From: an uncultured Pelagibacteraceae bacterium
Lineage (GTDB): Bacteria; Pseudomonadota; Alphaproteobacteria; Pelagibacterales; Pelagibacteraceae
Assembly (NCBI GenBank): GCA_902593845.1
Contig: CACJJV010000012.1
Span: 1-35,725, forward strand
Direction of reading: 5' to 3'
DNA: 35,725 bases
A program made the position numbers and the translations under genes. The notes under the pieces were generated by a model. That model was not told the origin of the DNA. It saw only the letters and a program-made list of their open reading frames with translations, and did not search any database. Positions 1 through 10,351 of the stretch are shown here, one piece after another (within the stretch, counting starts at the first letter, position 1; the number at the start of each line of letters is the position of its first letter).

Positions 1-2
1 AT

Positions 3-836
3 TTATGGAATTTAGATTACATTAAAAAAAGTCCTCAAGCGAAAAAATTTAAAGACCTAGAGGACAAAATTGCTGATGCATTGGCTTTTATGGAAGCATG
101 TGGAATAACTTCAGACTTTAATAATAGATTATACACTGTAAATTTCTGGACATCACATGAAGCGTTGCACTTACCCTTTGAGGAAAGTATGACTAGAGTA
201 GACTCTACCACTGGTGAGTACCATGATACGTCTGCTCATTTTGTCTGGATTGGTGATAGAACAAGACAGTTAGATGGTGGACATGTTGAATTTTGTCGAG
301 GAATAGAAAATCCTATAGGAATAAAGTGTGGTCCTACTTCTAAATCTGAGGAGATTGCAAAAATTTGTGAAGTATTAAATCCAAAAAATGAAAAAGGTAA
401 AATAACTTTAATCTCAAGATTTGGTCATCAAAATGTAGAAAAGTTTTTACCAAAGTTAATAAGACGAATTAAAAAAGAAGGTATTAATGTTATTTGGTCG
501 TGTGATCCAATGCATGGGAATACAATTGTATCAACTACTGGTTTTAAAACTAGACCATTTAACAATGTTGTTAATGAGGTTAAAAATGTTTTTGGTGTTC
601 ATCAGTCAGAAGGATCTTATGCAGGTGGTTTACATGTTGAAATGACTGGCCAAGATGTTACAGAGTGCACAGGAGGAGCTAGAAAAATATCTGATGCTGA
701 TTTATCAAGCAGATATCACACTCATTGCGACCCAAGACTAAATTCAGATCAAGCTTTAGAGTTAGCTTTTTTAATTTCCGATGAGATTAAAAAGAATAGC
801 AGCTATTCTAAAAATGCTATTCAAGCGGCATCTTAA
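3..836 (+). CDS. aroG: Class II DAHP synthase, 5'-truncated by window edge
   Basis: This is the C-terminal 277 residues of a class II (plant/mycobacterial type) 3-deoxy-D-arabino-heptulosonate-7-phosphate synthase, which condenses phosphoenolpyruvate with erythrose-4-phosphate as the first step of the shikimate pathway. The frame is open to the left edge, so the N-terminal part, with the first metal-ligand Cys of the family, lies outside. Visible family hallmarks are RTRQLDGGHVEFCRG followed by GIKCGP (substrate phosphate binding), CDPMHGNT with the metal-binding His, HVEMTGQDVTEC with the metal-binding Glu, and THCDPRLN with the metal-binding Asp. All active-site blocks expected in this half are intact, so it appears functional. 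An 80-bp gap separates it from nadE. The in-frame ATG at 81 is internal, because homology begins upstream of it. Confidence 0.93.
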   Translation, partial: LWNLDYIKKSPQAKKFKDLEDKIADALAFMEACGITSDFNNRLYTVNFWTSHEALHLPFEESMTRVDSTTGEYHDTSAHFVWIGDRTRQLDGGHVEFCRGIENPIGIKCGPTSKSEEIAKICEVLNPKNEKGKITLISRFGHQNVEKFLPKLIRRIKKEGINVIWSCDPMHGNTIVSTTGFKTRPFNNVVNEVKNVFGVHQSEGSYAGGLHVEMTGQDVTECTGGARKISDADLSSRYHTHCDPRLNSDQALELAFLISDEIKKNSSYSKNAIQAAS

Positions 837-916
837 GAGCTTATTAATCAAATAGGCCAATTAAGTATGACTATTATTATTACAAAATTTTAATTATAAG
901 TAATTATATCTTGAAT

Positions 917-2575
917 ATGGACAAAAAATTAAAAATAGCTCTAGCACAATTAAATCCCTTAGTTGGTGATGTCTCAGGAAATATTAATAAATTGGCGACA
1001 ATAAGATCTAAATTAGATGACGACATCGACTTATTAGTTGCACCAGAACTTTATGTATCAGGATACCCAATTGATGATTTAGTTTTAAGAGAGGATTTTT
1101 TAAATTTAGTTCAGAGTGAGATAAAAAAATTGGTAGAAATCACAAGAGATGGAAAATCAGCAATAATTCTTGGTGCACCACGTAAAGATAAAACAGTCAT
1201 AAAAAATTCTGTGTTTGTTATCGAAAATGGAAAAATTATTGCAACTAAAGATAAGTATGAACTTCCTAATACTGGAGTTTTTGATGAGCAAAGAGTTTTT
1301 ACAGAGGGAAAATTAGAAGATTGTGTAAAAATAAAAGATACAAAATTTGGATTACCAATTTGTGAGGATATCTGGGAAAAAACAGTTCTCAAAAAATTAT
1401 CAGATTCTGGAGCAGAGATAATTATCGCAATTAATGCCTCGCCTTTTACAGTTTCTAAAAGTTTTGAGAGAGATAATATAACCTCATCAAGAGTTAAAGA
1501 AATAAAGCTGCCACTTATTTATCTTAATAGAACTGGTGGACAAGATGAGTTAATATTTGATGGGTCCTCTTTTGGTTTAAATCACGACGGAAGTAAATTT
1601 TTTTGTTCAAAAGAATTTAAAGAGGAAGTTTCGGTTATAGATCTTAAAAGACAAAATGGAAAATGGATCGGTAATGGAAATCTAAGTAAAAATTCATCCG
1701 AAACAGAAAGATTGTACAAAGCTCTAGTTCTGGGATTAAGAGATTATGTAAATAATAACAATTTTAATGGAGTTGTTTTAGGCTTGTCTGGTGGGGTTGA
1801 CTCTGCTTTAGTAGCAGCAATTGCAACGGATGCATTTGGCTCTGAAAAGGTACAAGCGATAATGCTCCCAAGTCCTTTTACAGGCCAAGAAAGTTTAAAT
1901 GATGCAAAGGATGCAGCTGATCTTTTAAAAATAAAATTTTCAAATTTGGAAATAAGTGAAGCTATGAAAATTGTTGACAAAACTTTGGTAAAATTTAATG
2001 GAAAAAATTTTTCGCCAGGTATCACTGAGGAGAATATTCAATCAAGATTGAGAGGATTACTTCTAATGGCCTTGTCAAACAGATATGGTTTTATGGTACT
2101 AGCCACAGGAAACAAATCAGAATATGCAGTTGGTTATTCAACTTTGTATGGTGATATGTGTGGAGGTTTTGCACCGATCAAAGATGTCTGGAAAACTGAC
2201 GTTTTTAAATTATGCAGATGGAGAAATGAAAATTTTTCTGACTTATTCAAAGGTCAAAAAGGAAAAGTAATTCCAGAAAATATTATAACTAAAGCACCTA
2301 CAGCTGAACTAAAAGAAAATCAAAAGGATACCGACAGTTTACCAGAATATGAAATTTTAGATGAAATTTTAAAAAATTTAGTTGAGAAAGAGATTTCTGT
2401 TGAGAAAATTGTATCGAAAGGTTTTGATAGAAAAATTGTTGAAAAAACAGCTCGTCTATTAGCTAAATCTGAATACAAAAGGTTTCAAGCTGCACCAGGA
2501 CCAAAAGTAACCTCAAAAGCTTTTGGTAGAGATCGAAGATTTCCGCTCACAAGTGGGTTTAATAATTGGAGCTAA
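917..2575 (+). CDS. nadE: Glutamine-dependent NAD+ synthetase
   Basis: A 552-residue two-domain enzyme that makes NAD+ from deamido-NAD+, ATP and glutamine-derived ammonia. The N-terminal nitrilase-like glutaminase domain has its catalytic triad at about E44 (in APELYVSGYP), K113 (in DKYELPNTG) and C149 (in LPICEDIW). The C-terminal synthetase domain carries the PP-loop SGGVDS at residues 291-296 and the ATGNKSE block. The ATG at 917 is preferred over an in-frame TTG at 911 because it directly precedes the conserved start of the nitrilase domain; neither has a Shine-Dalgarno. Its stop codon abuts the cysS ATG with no spacer, so it heads a nadE-cysS-cimA-trmJ unit. Confidence 0.96.
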   Translation: MDKKLKIALAQLNPLVGDVSGNINKLATIRSKLDDDIDLLVAPELYVSGYPIDDLVLREDFLNLVQSEIKKLVEITRDGKSAIILGAPRKDKTVIKNSVFVIENGKIIATKDKYELPNTGVFDEQRVFTEGKLEDCVKIKDTKFGLPICEDIWEKTVLKKLSDSGAEIIIAINASPFTVSKSFERDNITSSRVKEIKLPLIYLNRTGGQDELIFDGSSFGLNHDGSKFFCSKEFKEEVSVIDLKRQNGKWIGNGNLSKNSSETERLYKALVLGLRDYVNNNNFNGVVLGLSGGVDSALVAAIATDAFGSEKVQAIMLPSPFTGQESLNDAKDAADLLKIKFSNLEISEAMKIVDKTLVKFNGKNFSPGITEENIQSRLRGLLLMALSNRYGFMVLATGNKSEYAVGYSTLYGDMCGGFAPIKDVWKTDVFKLCRWRNENFSDLFKGQKGKVIPENIITKAPTAELKENQKDTDSLPEYEILDEILKNLVEKEISVEKIVSKGFDRKIVEKTARLLAKSEYKRFQAAPGPKVTSKAFGRDRRFPLTSGFNNWS

Positions 2576-3937
2576 ATGAATAAGGATATTTTTTTATCAA
2601 ATAGTCTAGGTAACAAGAAAGAAAAATTTAACCCAATTAATCCAAAAAATATCGGGATGTATGTATGCGGCCCAACAGTGTATGATGATCCACATATTGG
2701 AAATGCGAGACCACTAATAATTTTTGATATCTTGTTTAAAGTTTTAAAATGTAAGTACGGAAATAAATCAGTTACTTATGTTCGAAATATTACTGATATA
2801 GATGACAAAATTATAAAATCCTCTGAGGAAAAAAAAATTTCGATAACTGAATTAACTTCGAATATAATCAAAAAATTTCATGAGGATTGTAAATATTTAA
2901 ATTGTGAAACACCTACTCATGAGCCAAAAGCCACTGATAACATTGAATTAATGATCAGTATGATTAATGATTTAATTAAAGGTGAATTTGCTTATGAAAG
3001 TGAGCAACATGTTTATTTTAGGGTTAAAAAATTTAAAAATTATGGAATGCTTTCAAATAAAAATGTTGATGATTTAATAGCAGGTGCGAGGGTAGAATTA
3101 TCTGACAACAAGCAAAATCCAGAAGACTTTGTATTATGGAAACCATCAATTGACACTGAACCATCTTGGGACTCTCCATGGGGCAAAGGTAGACCAGGAT
3201 GGCATTTAGAATGTTCTGTGATGTCAAAAAAATATCTTGGTAATACCTTTGATATTCATGGAGGTGGTAGAGATTTAATATTCCCTCATCATGAGAATGA
3301 AATTGCTCAGTCATTATGTGCAAATAAAACGAAAAAATTTGCAAATTACTGGGTGCACAATAATTTCATTACTATGTCAAAAGAGAAAATGTCTAAATCA
3401 CAGGGAAATATTTTAAAAATAAGTGATTTAAAAAGAAAATATAATGGTCAAGTTTTAAGATTAGCTTTGATTAGTGCTCACTATAGTCAACCATTAGATT
3501 GGAATGAAAAACTTATGGATGAATGTGAAAGAACATTAAACAAATGGTATGACTGCTATGTCCCTGTTCATAAAAAAATATTGATACAAGATAATGATCT
3601 AAAACCTTTGTATGACGATTTAAATACCCCAGGATTTATTGCAGTATTACATCGGCTTTTTGATAAAGCTAAAGACGGTAATAAAAAAGATAAAGAATTA
3701 TTTACAACTGCATGTAATTTTATTGGTCTTTTAAATCAATCAAAAGAGGAATGGAATACCTTAAAAAAGAAAAACTTAAAACTTTCTGAAAAGGATATTT
3801 TATCAAAAATTAATCAGAGAAATGAGGCGAGACAAATTAAAAATTATGAATTAGCTGATAAAATTAGAAATGAGTTATTGGATAAGGGTATTTTAATTGA
3901 AGATGAAGATGGTAAAACAACTTGGAAAATTAAATGA
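2576..3937 (+). CDS. cysS: Cysteinyl-tRNA synthetase
   Basis: Class I aminoacyl-tRNA synthetase charging tRNA-Cys, 453 residues, the usual bacterial length. The HIGH-type motif appears as HIGN at residues 40-43 and KMSKS is intact at 271-275. The zinc site that discriminates cysteine is represented by C31 (MYVCGPTVYD), C213 (GWHLECS) and the HHE block near 238-240. The start codon immediately follows the nadE stop, and the upstream GGAG in the nadE tail is one of the few plausible Shine-Dalgarno sequences here. The stop overlaps the cimA start as ATGA. No oddities are visible. Confidence 0.97.
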   Translation: MNKDIFLSNSLGNKKEKFNPINPKNIGMYVCGPTVYDDPHIGNARPLIIFDILFKVLKCKYGNKSVTYVRNITDIDDKIIKSSEEKKISITELTSNIIKKFHEDCKYLNCETPTHEPKATDNIELMISMINDLIKGEFAYESEQHVYFRVKKFKNYGMLSNKNVDDLIAGARVELSDNKQNPEDFVLWKPSIDTEPSWDSPWGKGRPGWHLECSVMSKKYLGNTFDIHGGGRDLIFPHHENEIAQSLCANKTKKFANYWVHNNFITMSKEKMSKSQGNILKISDLKRKYNGQVLRLALISAHYSQPLDWNEKLMDECERTLNKWYDCYVPVHKKILIQDNDLKPLYDDLNTPGFIAVLHRLFDKAKDGNKKDKELFTTACNFIGLLNQSKEEWNTLKKKNLKLSEKDILSKINQRNEARQIKNYELADKIRNELLDKGILIEDEDGKTTWKIK

Positions 3938-5535
3938 CTAAAGAGAGACTTTATATTTTTGATACCACATTAAGAGACGGCGCTCAAACCCAGGGTGTAG
4001 ATTTTTCATTAGAGGAAAAGGAAAAAATTGCATTGGCTTTAGACAATTTGGGTGTGGATTACATTGAAGCAGGTTGGCCCGGGGCTAACCCAACCGACAC
4101 AGAATTTTTTCAAAAGAAACACGATTTTAAAAATTCAAAATTAACATCTTTTGGAATGACGAAAAGGTCTGGACGAAGTGCAGAAAATGATACTGGTTTA
4201 TCAGCAATCATGAATTCTAATACCTCCGCAGTATGTTTGGTTGGTAAGTCTTGGGATTTTCATGTCGATGTTGCCTTAGGAATTACCAATGAAGAAAATT
4301 TAGATAATATTTCTGAAAGTGCAAAACATTTTGTTAAAGCAAAAAAAGAATTCATGTTTGATGCAGAGCATTTTTTTGATGGTTATAAAGCAAATCCAAA
4401 ATATGCACTCTCATGTATCAAGGCTGCTTATGAGCAAGGTGCAAGGTGGGTGATATTATGTGATACGAATGGAGGAACACTTCCACATGAAGTTACAAAG
4501 ATAGTTAGTGAGGTTACAAAAGTAGTACCAGGAAAAAACTTGGGAATTCACGCACATAATGATACTGGTAATGCGGTTGCTAATTCATTAGCAGCAGTAT
4601 TATCTGGTGTTCGACAAATTCAAGGTACAATAAATGGATTAGGTGAAAGATGTGGAAATGCAAATCTAATGTCATTAATACCAACATTTTTTTTAAAGAA
4701 AGATTTTTCATCTCAATTTGAAATTGGAATAAAATCAAAAAATATTAAAAATCTAACTGATTGTTCAAGACTTTTAGATGAAATTTTAAATAGAAAACCT
4801 AACCAACATTTACCATATGTGGGTGCAGCAGCTTTTTCACATAAAGGGGGATTGCATGTATCTGCAGTACAAAAAGATCCAAAAACTTATGAACACATCA
4901 ATCCAGAGGAAGTTGGTAACACTAGAAATATTGTTGTCTCAGATCAATCAGGAAAATCAAATATCATCTCTAGATTAAAAAGTATTAAAATTGATATTCA
5001 AGAAAATGATCCAAAAATTAAAAAATTATTAGATGAAGTGAAAGACAGAGAATTCATTGGTTATAGTTATGATGGTGCCGACGCATCATTTGAATTATTA
5101 GCAAGAAGAATAATTGGAGAAATACCAAGATATATATCTATTAATGAATATGACGTATCAGTAAAAAAAAATAATTCTGGTGAAATAGTTTCTTCTGCAA
5201 AAGCTCAATTAGAAGTTGATGGAGAAAAGATTATGTGTGAAGGAGAAGGAAATGGTCCAGTAAATGCTTTAGATAATGCCATCAGACAAAACGTTGATAA
5301 ACTTGCAAAATACTCAAAATATTTAAAAGATTTAAAACTGGTAGACTATAAAGTAAGAATTTTAAATACAGGAACTGAAGCTGTTACAAGAGTTTCAATT
5401 GAAAGCACAGACTCCCAAGGAAAAAATTGGTTTACTATTGGTGTCTCAACAAACATTATCGAGGCTTCGTTCAAAGCATTAATTGATAGTTTGGATTATA
5501 AATTATTTAAAGATAATGCGCCTGCAAGTAAATAA
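3934..5535 (+). CDS. cimA: Citramalate synthase / LeuA-family acyltransferase
   Basis: A 533-residue member of the HMGL-like (DRE-TIM) family. The N-terminal TIM barrel begins with FDTTLRDGAQ and includes the metal-binding HAHNDTGNAVANS block and the NGLGERCGNANL motif; the C-terminal region from about residue 400 looks like the LeuA regulatory dimer domain. Length and the opening sequence fit the (R)-citramalate synthase group better than 2-isopropylmalate synthase, implying acetyl-CoA plus pyruvate to citramalate and a threonine-independent route to isoleucine. Substrate choice within this family is hard to settle by eye, so an isopropylmalate synthase role is not excluded. It overlaps cysS by 4 nt (ATGA) and abuts trmJ. 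Confidence 0.87.
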   Translation: MTKERLYIFDTTLRDGAQTQGVDFSLEEKEKIALALDNLGVDYIEAGWPGANPTDTEFFQKKHDFKNSKLTSFGMTKRSGRSAENDTGLSAIMNSNTSAVCLVGKSWDFHVDVALGITNEENLDNISESAKHFVKAKKEFMFDAEHFFDGYKANPKYALSCIKAAYEQGARWVILCDTNGGTLPHEVTKIVSEVTKVVPGKNLGIHAHNDTGNAVANSLAAVLSGVRQIQGTINGLGERCGNANLMSLIPTFFLKKDFSSQFEIGIKSKNIKNLTDCSRLLDEILNRKPNQHLPYVGAAAFSHKGGLHVSAVQKDPKTYEHINPEEVGNTRNIVVSDQSGKSNIISRLKSIKIDIQENDPKIKKLLDEVKDREFIGYSYDGADASFELLARRIIGEIPRYISINEYDVSVKKNNSGEIVSSAKAQLEVDGEKIMCEGEGNGPVNALDNAIRQNVDKLAKYSKYLKDLKLVDYKVRILNTGTEAVTRVSIESTDSQGKNWFTIGVSTNIIEASFKALIDSLDYKLFKDNAPASK

Positions 5536-6249
5536 ATGAGTAAAAATAACATCTCATTTATTCTTTATAAACCTCAATTATCTGAAAATATTGGTGCCTG
5601 CGCCAGAGCAATAAAAAACTTTGATTTTAATAAATTGATTTTGGTAAACCCTAAACCTACTTTTCCAAATGATAAAATTCTAGCTACATCAGTTGGAGCC
5701 AAAGATGTTATCAAACAAAGTAAAAATTATGATAATTTAGAGGATGCAATAAGCAAAATTGACGTTGTTATTGCCACTTCTGCGAGATTTAGAAATAAAA
5801 ATGTTAAACATATAAACTTAGAAGATTTAAAAAAGATAAATTTTAAAAAGAAAATTGGTTTTTTGTTTGGTTCGGAAGCGTCAGGTTTATCAAATGATGA
5901 AATCAGTTATGCTAATTATACTTTACAAATACCTACTAACCCTGATTTTAAATCTTTGAATTTATCTCATAGTCTGATTATCATTGCTCAATACGTATCT
6001 AGCCTCCTCAAACTAAAAAATACTCAATTTAAAAGATCAAAAAAAATCAAATCAGCTAATAAAAAAGAAATTCAATCAATGTTAAGTCTTTGTATTAAAA
6101 ATTTAGATGAAATAAATTTTTTTAGACCCAAGGAAAAGAAACCCAAAATGCTTGAGAACCTCAGAAGCATTTTTTATAAAATGGAGTTATCTGATAAAGA
6201 AACTCGTATATTATCAGGTGTATTTGCTAGTTTAGGTAAAAAACGTTGA
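5536..6249 (+). CDS. trmJ: tRNA 2'-O-methyltransferase, TrmJ/SpoU family
   Basis: A 237-residue SPOUT-fold methyltransferase predicted to 2'-O-methylate the anticodon loop (position 32) of tRNAs. Family blocks are the N-terminal YKPQLSENIGACARAIKNF (SENIG, with the catalytic Arg), the middle FLFGSEASGLSNDE, and LQIPTNPDFKSLNLSHS (motif 3 of the SPOUT knot). It is the last gene of the nadE-cysS-cimA-trmJ unit: its ATG follows the cimA stop directly, and the rpsD promoter begins at its stop codon. The exact target nucleotide is inferred from the family. Confidence 0.88.
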   Translation: MSKNNISFILYKPQLSENIGACARAIKNFDFNKLILVNPKPTFPNDKILATSVGAKDVIKQSKNYDNLEDAISKIDVVIATSARFRNKNVKHINLEDLKKINFKKKIGFLFGSEASGLSNDEISYANYTLQIPTNPDFKSLNLSHSLIIIAQYVSSLLKLKNTQFKRSKKIKSANKKEIQSMLSLCIKNLDEINFFRPKEKKPKMLENLRSIFYKMELSDKETRILSGVFASLGKKR

Positions 6250-6277
6250 TTGACAAACAAAAGGGTAAGTTTATAAG
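6250..6277 (+). promoter_or_regulatory. Near-consensus sigma70-type promoter for rpsD
   Basis: A perfect -35 hexamer TTGACA (6250-6255), 16-bp spacer, and TATAAG (6272-6277, 5 of 6 matches to TATAAT) sit between trmJ and rpsD. A start site about 7 nt beyond the -10 would leave only about 6 nt before the rpsD ATG at 6290, so the mRNA would be leaderless or nearly so. There is no room for a structured S4-binding leader of the kind used for autoregulation in other bacteria. Confidence 0.72.
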
Positions 6278-6289
6278 TCCCATTATTAA

Positions 6290-6907
6290 ATGACAAAAAG
6301 AATTAACTCTAAACATAAAGTTGATAGAAGACTAAAAGTTAACCTGTGGGGTAGACCTAAAAGCCCATTCAATAAAAGAGCTTACGGACCAGGTCAGCAT
6401 GGTCAAACTAAACAAGGTAAACCTTCAGACTATGGTATTCAATTACAAGCAAAACAAAAACTTAAAGCTTATTATGGAAACATTAATGAAAGACAGTTTA
6501 GAAATATTTATAAAAAGGCTTCTATGCTTAAAGGAGATACTAGCGAAAATTTGATAGGTCTTTTAGAAAGAAGACTGGATGCGGTAATTTATAGAGCTAA
6601 GTTTGCTACAACAATTTTTTCTGCAAGGCAGTTAATCAACCATGGACATGTTAAAGTGAATGGAAAAAAAGTGAATATTTCTAGTTACTTAGTTAAAGAA
6701 GAAGATAGCATTGAAATAAGAGATAAATCTAAACAACTTGCAATCATTGATATAGCTTTAGCAAGTAAAGAGAGAGAAGCCCCTGAATATATTCAATTAG
6801 ATCAAAAAAACAAAAAATTTAAGTTTGTCAGAATTCCAAAATTTGAAGAAGTTCCTTATCCTGTAGTAATGGAACCAAACTTGGTAATTGAATATTACTC
6901 AAGATAA
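6290..6907 (+). CDS. rpsD: 30S ribosomal protein S4
   Basis: A 205-residue S4 protein, the usual length. The N-terminal basic region with [21 protein letters not shown] is typical of alphaproteobacterial S4, and the S4 RNA-binding domain follows with [18 protein letters not shown] and [19 protein letters not shown]. It is a primary 16S rRNA-binding assembly protein. Unlike in many bacteria, it is not in an rpsM-rpsK-rpoA operon here; it stands alone with its own strong promoter. Its stop codon lies 3 nt from the stop of the convergent grxD. Confidence 0.98.
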   Translation: MTKRINSKHKVDRRLKVNLWGRPKSPFNKRAYGPGQHGQTKQGKPSDYGIQLQAKQKLKAYYGNINERQFRNIYKKASMLKGDTSENLIGLLERRLDAVIYRAKFATTIFSARQLINHGHVKVNGKKVNISSYLVKEEDSIEIRDKSKQLAIIDIALASKEREAPEYIQLDQKNKKFKFVRIPKFEEVPYPVVMEPNLVIEYYSR

Positions 6908-6910
6908 TAA

Positions 6911-7243
6911 TTATTTTTTAAAACTAATTCCTTTATCAGAAAAAACTTTTTTCAATTCACCACTTTCGTACATTTCTTTTACAATATCACACCCACCAAC
7001 AAATTCTTTTTTTACGTAAAGTTGAGGAATAGTAGGCCAATCACTAAAAATTTTAATTCCCTCTCTAATTGATTGGTCTTCAAGAACATTTACACTTTTA
7101 AAATTTACCTCTAAAATTTTTAGCATGTTTGAAACTGCCATTGAGAATCCACACTGTGGAGCATCTGGAGTTCCCTTCATGAATAAACATACATCGTTAG
7201 TATCGATATGATTTTGAATTATATTTTTTGTTTTATCATCCAT
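6911..7243 (-). CDS. grxD: Monothiol CGFS glutaredoxin (Grx4/GrxD type)
   Basis: A 110-residue single-domain monothiol glutaredoxin with the CGFS active site at residues 31-34 (in APQCGFSMAV), followed by WPTIPQLYV (cis-Pro loop) and FVGGCDIV (glutathione binding). Such proteins bind a glutathione-ligated [2Fe-2S] cluster between two protomers or with BolA, and serve in Fe-S trafficking. The immediately upstream bolA gene overlaps by one base (TAATG), so a BolA-GrxD heterocomplex is strongly suggested. It is the last gene of the sfsA-to-grxD operon. Confidence 0.95.
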   Translation of the reverse strand: MDDKTKNIIQNHIDTNDVCLFMKGTPDAPQCGFSMAVSNMLKILEVNFKSVNVLEDQSIREGIKIFSDWPTIPQLYVKKEFVGGCDIVKEMYESGELKKVFSDKGISFKK

Positions 7244-7473
7244 TATTGTTCCTTTGTTTTAATAGCTAAGGCATGTAATTCATTTCCCATTCTGCCTTTT
7301 AATGAATTATAAACCATTTTGTGTTGTTCAATTTTACTTTTTCCAGCAAATTGAGATGATGTAACAGTAGCAGAATAATGATTACCATCCCCAGCTAAAT
7401 CTTGTATTTCAATTGAAGCATCTGGCATTGCTTCTTTAATAAATTTCTCAATCTCTTTTAAATCCATTGCCAT
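7243..7473 (-). CDS. bolA: BolA family protein
   Basis: A small BolA/YrbA-fold protein of about 76 residues (IEKFIKEAMPDASIEIQDL, then GDGNHYSATVTSSQF, KIEQHKMVYNSL and ELHALAIKT). The conserved His in the HALAIKT segment is the usual Fe-S ligand shared with a CGFS glutaredoxin. The ATG at 7473 is preferred; an in-frame TTG at 7479 would overlap the purL stop, and another ATG lies at 7467. Sits between purL and grxD in the operon. Confidence 0.92.
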   Translation of the reverse strand: MAMDLKEIEKFIKEAMPDASIEIQDLAGDGNHYSATVTSSQFAGKSKIEQHKMVYNSLKGRMGNELHALAIKTKEQ

Positions 7474-7475
7474 AA

Positions 7476-9665
7476 TCAAACCATGTAACCCTTAAGCCAA
7501 TTAGTATTATATGATTTTAATTCGTCAATTGTTAGTTTCGTCTTTTGATCAATTATCATCTCTTTATCGATGATTTTACCTATCTCATCATAATGAACTG
7601 AATTTTTATCTAAAATCTTAGAGACTTCTTTTAAATCTTTTGGATTTATTTCAATCAAAAATCTTCCTTGATCTTCAGCAAAAAAGTATTCAATTTCATT
7701 AATCAAAAATTTTGGCTTTTTGATTTGTATACCTTTATTTCCTTTTATACACATTTTGCTTATCGCTGTGATTATTCCACCGAGAGATACATCATGGGCA
7801 CTTTTAATGAAATTTTTTTCAATCAAATTTAGTAGAGTCAAACCATTATTTTTTTCATTAAATAAATTTACCTCAGGTGGGGGTCCATTGTTTTCATTTA
7901 ATATTATTCTTGATAATAAACTTTGATCTATATGACCCTCAGTTTTACCAATCACTAACACAATGTTTTCGATTTCCTTAAAATCCATTGTAATCATTTT
8001 TTTGTAATCTTTAATTAAACCCACGCCTCCTACAGTAGGAGTTGGTTTAATTCCAATGTCCTTAGTTTCGTTGTAAAAAGATACATTTCCTGAGACAACA
8101 GGATAATCCAAATACTTACAAGCTTCACTGATACCTTGAACACATTCGACAAACTCACCCATATTTTCTTCTTTCTCTGGGCTTCCAAAATTTAAACAAT
8201 TCGTAACTGCTATAGGTTTAGCACCTACTGAGATTAAATTTCTCCAAGTTTCGCAAACGACTTGCTTTCCCCCTGTGAGTGGATGTGCCCAACAATAAGT
8301 TGCAGATGAGTCAACTGTAGCAGCTATAGCTTTTTCTGTTTTATGAACTCTTACTACACCAGAGTCTCCACCAGGTTTTTGTATAGTATCACCCATTACG
8401 GTGTGATCATATTGTTGCCAAATCCATTCTTTGCTACAAACATTTGGGCTGGATAAGATTTTTTTTAACGTATCTTTGATTTTTAGACTTTTAAATATTG
8501 TTTTATCTATTTTATTTTTTTTTGGTAATTTTGATTTTTTCCATTTTCGATCGTACATTGGTGAGTTTTCAACCAATGTATTAACTGGAATATTAGCTAC
8601 TTGTTTGTTATCAAAAAATAATTCAATATTCTTTGTGTTGGTTGTTTTTCCAATTACAGCGAAATCTAAATTCCATTTATCAAATATTTTTTTTGCTATT
8701 TCCTCTTTGCCACTCTCAAGAACTATAAGCATTCGTTCCTGGCTTTCTGATAACATAATTTCATAAGGTGTCATTTTGGCTTCTCTACATGGAACTTTGT
8801 TTAAGTTAATTTCAATACCTAAATTTCCCTTCGATGCCATTTCAATACTTGAAGAGGTTAGTCCTGCAGCTCCCATATCTTGAATTGCAATAATTGAGTC
8901 TCCTGACATTAACTCTAGGCATGCTTCTAATAAAAGTTTTTCAGTAAAAGGATCTCCAACTTGCACAGTTGGTTTTTTTTCCTCAATTTTTTCATCAAAA
9001 CTTGTAGAGGCCATACTTGCCCCATGAATTCCATCTCTACCGGTTTTTGATCCAACATATATAACTGGTTTATTTAAACCAGCTGCTTTAGAGTAAAATA
9101 TCTTATCTTTTTTAACTAATCCTAAAGTCATCGCATTCACCAAGATATTTCCATTATATGATCTATCAAAAGATGTTTGTCCTGCTATGGTAGGTACTCC
9201 CATACAGTTTCCATAACCACCAATTCCATGAACAACACCTCTTAATAAATTTTTTGTTTTTTTATTTTGAGTTGAACCAAAATGTATTGAATTTAAGTTA
9301 GCAATGGGTCTTGCACCCATTGTAAAAACATCCCGCATAATTCCACCAACTCCTGTTGCTGCTCCTTGGTAAGGCTCAATAAACGATGGGTGATTATGAC
9401 TCTCGATTTTAAAAACTATTGCATCTCCGTCTTCAATATCAATAACGCCAGCATTTTCACCTGGCCCTTGAATTACTTTTTTTCCTTTAGTATGTAATTT
9501 TTTTAAATGAATTCGTGAAGATTTATAGGAACAATGTTCATTCCACATTGCAGAAAATATACCTAATTCAGTAATATTAGGTGTTCTTTTTAATAATTTA
9601 CAAATCTTTTTATACTCATCTGATTTTAAACCATGTTCAATTGCAATTTTTTCGTTAACCAACAT
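7476..9665 (-). CDS. purL: Phosphoribosylformylglycinamidine synthase, large subunit (short type)
   Basis: A 729-residue 'small' PurL, the form that needs separate PurS and PurQ partners. It carries out the ATP-dependent amidation of FGAR to FGAM in step 4 of de novo purine synthesis. Visible blocks include [12 protein letters not shown] near the N-terminus, [24 protein letters not shown], the gating block [16 protein letters not shown], and the second half-repeat with [12 protein letters not shown] and SAHDVSLGG. Its start overlaps the purQ stop by one base. purS and purQ lie directly upstream, giving the full PurSQL complex. Confidence 0.97.
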   Translation of the reverse strand: MLVNEKIAIEHGLKSDEYKKICKLLKRTPNITELGIFSAMWNEHCSYKSSRIHLKKLHTKGKKVIQGPGENAGVIDIEDGDAIVFKIESHNHPSFIEPYQGAATGVGGIMRDVFTMGARPIANLNSIHFGSTQNKKTKNLLRGVVHGIGGYGNCMGVPTIAGQTSFDRSYNGNILVNAMTLGLVKKDKIFYSKAAGLNKPVIYVGSKTGRDGIHGASMASTSFDEKIEEKKPTVQVGDPFTEKLLLEACLELMSGDSIIAIQDMGAAGLTSSSIEMASKGNLGIEINLNKVPCREAKMTPYEIMLSESQERMLIVLESGKEEIAKKIFDKWNLDFAVIGKTTNTKNIELFFDNKQVANIPVNTLVENSPMYDRKWKKSKLPKKNKIDKTIFKSLKIKDTLKKILSSPNVCSKEWIWQQYDHTVMGDTIQKPGGDSGVVRVHKTEKAIAATVDSSATYCWAHPLTGGKQVVCETWRNLISVGAKPIAVTNCLNFGSPEKEENMGEFVECVQGISEACKYLDYPVVSGNVSFYNETKDIGIKPTPTVGGVGLIKDYKKMITMDFKEIENIVLVIGKTEGHIDQSLLSRIILNENNGPPPEVNLFNEKNNGLTLLNLIEKNFIKSAHDVSLGGIITAISKMCIKGNKGIQIKKPKFLINEIEYFFAEDQGRFLIEINPKDLKEVSKILDKNSVHYDEIGKIIDKEMIIDQKTKLTIDELKSYNTNWLKGYMV

Positions 9666-10348
9666 TATTTAATATTATTTAAAAGATTTTTAAAAAAGAT
9701 GGATCCATCTTCCCCAGATAAACTTTGATCTATCATTCTCTCAGGATGAGGCATCATTCCTAAAACATTTTTTTCTTTGTTTAAAATACCTGCAATATTT
9801 TTTATTGAACCATTAGGATTTATTTGATCATCCGTATTGCCATTTTGATCACAATAATAAATTGCTATTTGATTATTATCTTCAATTTCTTTAAGTTGAT
9901 CGTTAGTACAAAAATAGTTACCCTCATTATGAGCTATGTGAAACTCCAAAACTTTTTTATCTAGATTTTTAAAAAATGTGTTCTCTTTGTTGTCAACTTT
10001 TACATGGATATTTTTACAGATAAACTGAAGATATTTATTTCTTAATAATACTCCTGGTACCAAACCAGACTCAACCAAAATTTGAAAACCATTACAAATT
10101 CCCATTACCAATCCACCAGATTTTGCAAAATTAATTACTGAATTCATTATTTTTGATTTTGAGGCCATGCTGCCACAACGTAAATAGTCACCGTAAGAGA
10201 AACCACCAGGCAAAACAATTAAATCACTTTTGGGCAATTCTTGATCATTATGCCAAACCATTTTGTTTTTAAATCCAAATTTTGTAAGAGCTACATCCAT
10301 GTCTCGATCACAATTTGAACCAGGAAAGGTTATAACCGATGATTTCAT
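9665..10348 (-). CDS. purQ: Phosphoribosylformylglycinamidine synthase, glutaminase subunit
   Basis: A 227-residue class I glutamine amidotransferase that feeds ammonia to PurL. The nucleophile Cys sits in [11 protein letters not shown], and the His/Glu partners in the C-terminal [21 protein letters not shown] at the start and [15 protein letters not shown] are PurQ-specific. A 1-base overlap with purL and a 3-base gap from purS indicate translational coupling of the three subunits. Confidence 0.97.
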   Translation of the reverse strand: MKSSVITFPGSNCDRDMDVALTKFGFKNKMVWHNDQELPKSDLIVLPGGFSYGDYLRCGSMASKSKIMNSVINFAKSGGLVMGICNGFQILVESGLVPGVLLRNKYLQFICKNIHVKVDNKENTFFKNLDKKVLEFHIAHNEGNYFCTNDQLKEIEDNNQIAIYYCDQNGNTDDQINPNGSIKNIAGILNKEKNVLGMMPHPERMIDQSLSGEDGSIFFKNLLNNIK

Positions 10349-10351
10349 TAA

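Noticed and set aside
1744..2025. Long reading frames opposite nadE, cysS, purL and others as extra genes.
   Set aside because: They overlap strongly conserved coding sequence on the other strand, have no family features and no start signals.
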